Assembly (NCBI RefSeq): GCF_001636615.1
Contig: NZ_LGEK01000004.1
Location: 40,914 to 104,913 of the forward strand
Direction: 5' to 3'
DNA length: 64,000 bases
Source of the DNA: Mucilaginibacter sp. L294
GTDB lineage: Bacteria; Bacteroidota; Bacteroidia; Sphingobacteriales; Sphingobacteriaceae
The translations under genes were made by a program, and so were the position numbers. Below, piece after piece: positions 62,601 through 64,000 of the stretch (positions within the stretch are counted from its first letter, which is position 1; the number at the start of each line of letters is the position of its first letter). The notes beneath the pieces were generated by a model. That model was given only the letters and a program-made list of their open reading frames with translations. It ran no database searches and was not told the DNA's origin.

Positions 62601-63407
62601 GGCAGCTATCCAAAAATATTTGCCGATAAATTTGTAGGCGACGAAGCCAAAAAGCTTTTTGATGATGCACAGGCATTATTAAAAAAGATAGTGGACGAGA
62701 AGTTGTTGCGTGCCAGTGGTGTTATTGGTTTTTGGCCGGCTAATAGCGTGGGCGATGATATCGAGATCTATACGGACGATACCCGCCAGCACGTGCTTAC
62801 ACGCATCCATACGTTGCGCCAGCAGAACGAAAAGGTAAAAGGTGAGCCGTATTACGCCCTGTCGGATTTTGTAGCGCCTAAGGACAGCGGTGTGGCTGAT
62901 TACTGGGGTGGCTTTGCCGTAACATCCGGTATTGGCTGTGATGAACTGGTTGCCGAATTTGAGGCCGATCATGACGACTATAACAGCATCATGACCAAAG
63001 CCATTGCTGACCGATTTGCAGAAGCCTTTGCCGAGAAAATGCACGAACTGGTACGTAAGGAATATTGGGGATATTCTAAAGACGAACAACTGGGTACTGA
63101 TGAACTGATCAAGGAAGAGTACCAGGGTATCCGCCCGGCACCGGGTTACCCCGCCTGCCCTGACCATACCGAGAAAACTACCCTGTTTGAGATATTGCAG
63201 GCAGAAGATAACGCCCACATGCACCTTACCGAAAGCCTGGCCATGACACCGGCTGCATCAGTAAGCGGGTTCTTCTTCGCGCATCCGCAGGCAAGATATT
63301 TTGGACTGAATAAAATAAGTAAAGACCAGATAGAGGATTACGCAATAAGAAAAAACCTATCGGTGGAAACAGTCGAGCGTTGGCTCGGCCCCAACCTGAA
63401 CTACTAA
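59691..63407 (+). CDS. metH: cobalamin-dependent methionine synthase
   Basis: A 1238-residue full-length MetH that moves a methyl group from methyl-tetrahydrofolate via cobalamin to homocysteine. Domain order: homocysteine-binding barrel ([20 protein letters not shown], zinc cysteines in GGCCGTTP near residue 320), pterin-binding barrel ([19 protein letters not shown]), cobalamin domain ([20 protein letters not shown], axial His), and the C-terminal activation domain ([20 protein letters not shown]). The ATG at 59691 gives the family N-terminus; the frame continues 23 codons upstream into repeat sequence. Controlled by the SAM riboswitch. Confidence 0.96.
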   Translation: MDIRKELQKRILVIDGAMGTMIQRYELTEEDFRGERFRDHASDLKGNNDLLNITRPDVIKAIHAEYLDAGADIIETNTFSTQKISLADYHLEELDYELSYEGARIAREVADEYTKKDPSKPRFVAGAVGPTNRTASLSPDVNDPGYRAVTFDDLAQAYYEQVRGLVDGGSDLLLVETIFDTLNAKAALFAIDRYKKECKEAGKDYLAFRETGGVMISGTITDASGRTLSGQTVEAFWNSISHANLLSVGLNCALGAREMRPHLEELSAKAGVFISAYPNAGLPNEFGAYDETPHETAHQVDDFIKAGLVNIVGGCCGTTPEHIKCIADKAAKYSPRQLPEIEPYLRLSGLEAVTLTPETNFVNIGERTNITGSPKFSKLILAEDYEAALTVALQQVEGGAQVIDINMDEGMIDSEAVMVKFLNLVASEPDIAKLPIMIDSSKWTVIEAGLKCLQGKGIVNSISLKEGEEKFKEYARKILSYGAAAVVMAFDETGQADSLERRKEICGRCYRILVDEVGFPPQDIIFDPNILTVATGLEEHNNYAVDFIEATRWIKQNLPYAKVSGGVSNISFSFRGNNVVREAMHSAFLYHAIKAGLDMGIVNAGMLEVYQEIPKDLLELVEDVLLNRRDDATERLVEFADTIKSKGKEIVRDEEWRKNPVEERLSHALVKGIIEYLDDDVEEARQKFAKPLEVIEGPLMDGMNVVGDLFGAGKMFLPQVVKSARVMKKAVAYLLPFIELEKQRVIDAGEDSSGSRANAGKVLMATVKGDVHDIGKNIVGVVLACNNFEVIDLGVMVPAQRIIEEAKKQEVDIIGLSGLITPSLDEMVHFAKEMEREGFTIPLIIGGATTSRIHAAVKVAPHYSGAAIHVLDASRSVTVCSSLMNRDTRDGYIQNIKDEYTKAREAHANKKSDKRFVSIEQAREQKFQIDLKTVAPAPTFLGTKVFEAFPLEELVPYIDWTPFFHTWELRGSYPKIFADKFVGDEAKKLFDDAQALLKKIVDEKLLRASGVIGFWPANSVGDDIEIYTDDTRQHVLTRIHTLRQQNEKVKGEPYYALSDFVAPKDSGVADYWGGFAVTSGIGCDELVAEFEADHDDYNSIMTKAIADRFAEAFAEKMHELVRKEYWGYSKDEQLGTDELIKEEYQGIRPAPGYPACPDHTEKTTLFEILQAEDNAHMHLTESLAMTPAASVSGFFFAHPQARYFGLNKISKDQIEDYAIRKNLSVETVERWLGPNLNY

Positions 63408-63415
63408 AACAACGC

Positions 63416-63541
63416 GTCATTGCGAGGAATGGGGAAGGAACAATAGTAAACAAGCCGTCATTGCGAGCGATAGCGTGGCAATCTTCGATAGAAAAGTGTA
63501 AAATAAGCATGTCGAAGATTGCTTCGTACCTCGCAATGACG
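63416..63541. repeat. REP-like element, copy 3, plus a fragment
   Basis: A full unit at 63457-63541 (GTCATTGCGAGCGATAGCGT ... CTTCGTACCTCGCAATGACG) matches copies 1 and 2. A 12-base left-end fragment lies at 63416-63427. It falls inside the metH-metF transcript as a hairpin. Confidence 0.85.
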
Positions 63542-63566
63542 GGTAAAATAAGACTTATAACCTATA

Positions 63567-64000
63567 ATGAAGATAACAGAACACATCAAAAACGCCAACG
63601 GTAAGACGCTCTTCTCATTCGAGTTAATCCCACCACTAAAAGGCCAAAGCATCCAGGGGATATATGATGCTATTGACCCGTTGATGGAGTTTAAGCCGCC
63701 GTTTATTGATGTAACATCGCTGCGCGAGGATTATATTTATAAAGAGCATGAAACCGGCCTGCTGGAAAAACTGGCTTATCGTAAACGCCCGGGGACTATC
63801 GCTATTTGCGCGGCTATCATGAATAAGTACAAAGTAGATACCGTTCCGCATTTGCTTTGTGGTGGTTTTACCAAGGATGAAACCGAGAACGGCCTGATAG
63901 ACCTGCAGTTTTTAGGGATTGATAACGTACTGGTTTTGCGTGGTGATGCCCGCCGTGGCGATGCTTCATTTGTGCCAACCCCAAACGGCCATTGCTACGC
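63567..64000 (+). CDS. metF: methylenetetrahydrofolate reductase, N-terminal part (cut by window edge)
   Basis: The first 144 residues of MetF, which reduces methylene-THF to methyl-THF, the methyl donor for MetH. The start MKITEHIKNANGKTLFSFEL is typical; PPLKGQSIQG is the family FEFFPP-region variant (here SFELIPP), and FLGIDNVLVLRGDARRGD holds the conserved Arg-Gly-Asp. It follows metH by 159 bases, separated by the REP-like element, and is presumably under the same riboswitch. Confidence 0.93.
   Translation, partial: MKITEHIKNANGKTLFSFELIPPLKGQSIQGIYDAIDPLMEFKPPFIDVTSLREDYIYKEHETGLLEKLAYRKRPGTIAICAAIMNKYKVDTVPHLLCGGFTKDETENGLIDLQFLGIDNVLVLRGDARRGDASFVPTPNGHCY

Noticed and set aside
62679..63224. 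181-codon minus-strand frame inside metH
   Set aside because: Antisense shadow of the metH activation domain; no matching family features.
63380..63604. 74-codon plus-strand frame between metH and metF
   Set aside because: It translates the REP-like element at 63457-63541 and overlaps both real genes out of frame.

Overview
The window looks like a chromosomal segment of a Bacteroidota bacterium of the family Sphingobacteriaceae (Mucilaginibacter- or Pedobacter-like). This is inferred from the protein types (fused ThrA, large secreted PIG-L and M28 enzymes, PorT-type barrels, TPR-LuxR regulators), from the Bacteroidota promoter pattern TTG-N17-19-TAnnTTTG found upstream of several genes, and from many families of short inverted repeats between genes. 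I see no rRNA, tRNA, CRISPR array, transposase or phage genes.

Layout. Positions 1-4200 hold a minus-strand threonine operon, thrL-thrA-thrB-thrC (thrC runs off the left edge). It is headed by a complete attenuator: a Thr/Ile-rich leader peptide, an antiterminator segment and a perfect 12-bp terminator. 4230-5702 carries rsgA and dtd. 5845-10447 is a minus-strand set of a secreted PIG-L deacetylase, two tiny membrane proteins and a sodium/solute symporter. 10644-15263 is a tetR-tolC-emrA-emrB efflux operon with two operator-like sites. 15483-16757 is an AhpD/AhpC peroxide-defence pair. 17010-19553 holds a WG-repeat/YARHG protein that appears split by a frameshift, then a DUF2306 membrane protein. 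19614-22951 has a GH20 hexosaminidase and a PfkB kinase. 22952-25080 is a repeat-rich patch with two AT-rich orphan genes.

25081-38987 contains an S9 peptidase, a tetR/HMA-like/MFS operon, a CE4 deacetylase, a response regulator next to a TPR-HTH regulator, a second MFS, an M28 peptidase and ridA-recG. 39011-42993 has a small membrane protein, an OmpA-family protein, aminopeptidase P and MeaB. 43106-52426 is a surface-glycan region with seven glycosyltransferase-like genes, an MsbA-type ABC exporter and a methyltransferase in mixed orientations. 52494-59195 holds an outer-membrane barrel, a NagZ-like GH3, an S41 protease, murQ, an uncharacterised acidic protein and a BI-1 family protein. From 59445 to the right edge is a SAM-I riboswitch followed by metH and the start of metF.

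The most notable points are the threonine attenuator, a nine-G tract inside the repeat-derived 5' end of thrB, the split WG-repeat gene, an interrupted REP-like element, and the small, previously unannotated open reading frames beside the symporter and recG. All calls rest on reading the sequence; no database searches were run.
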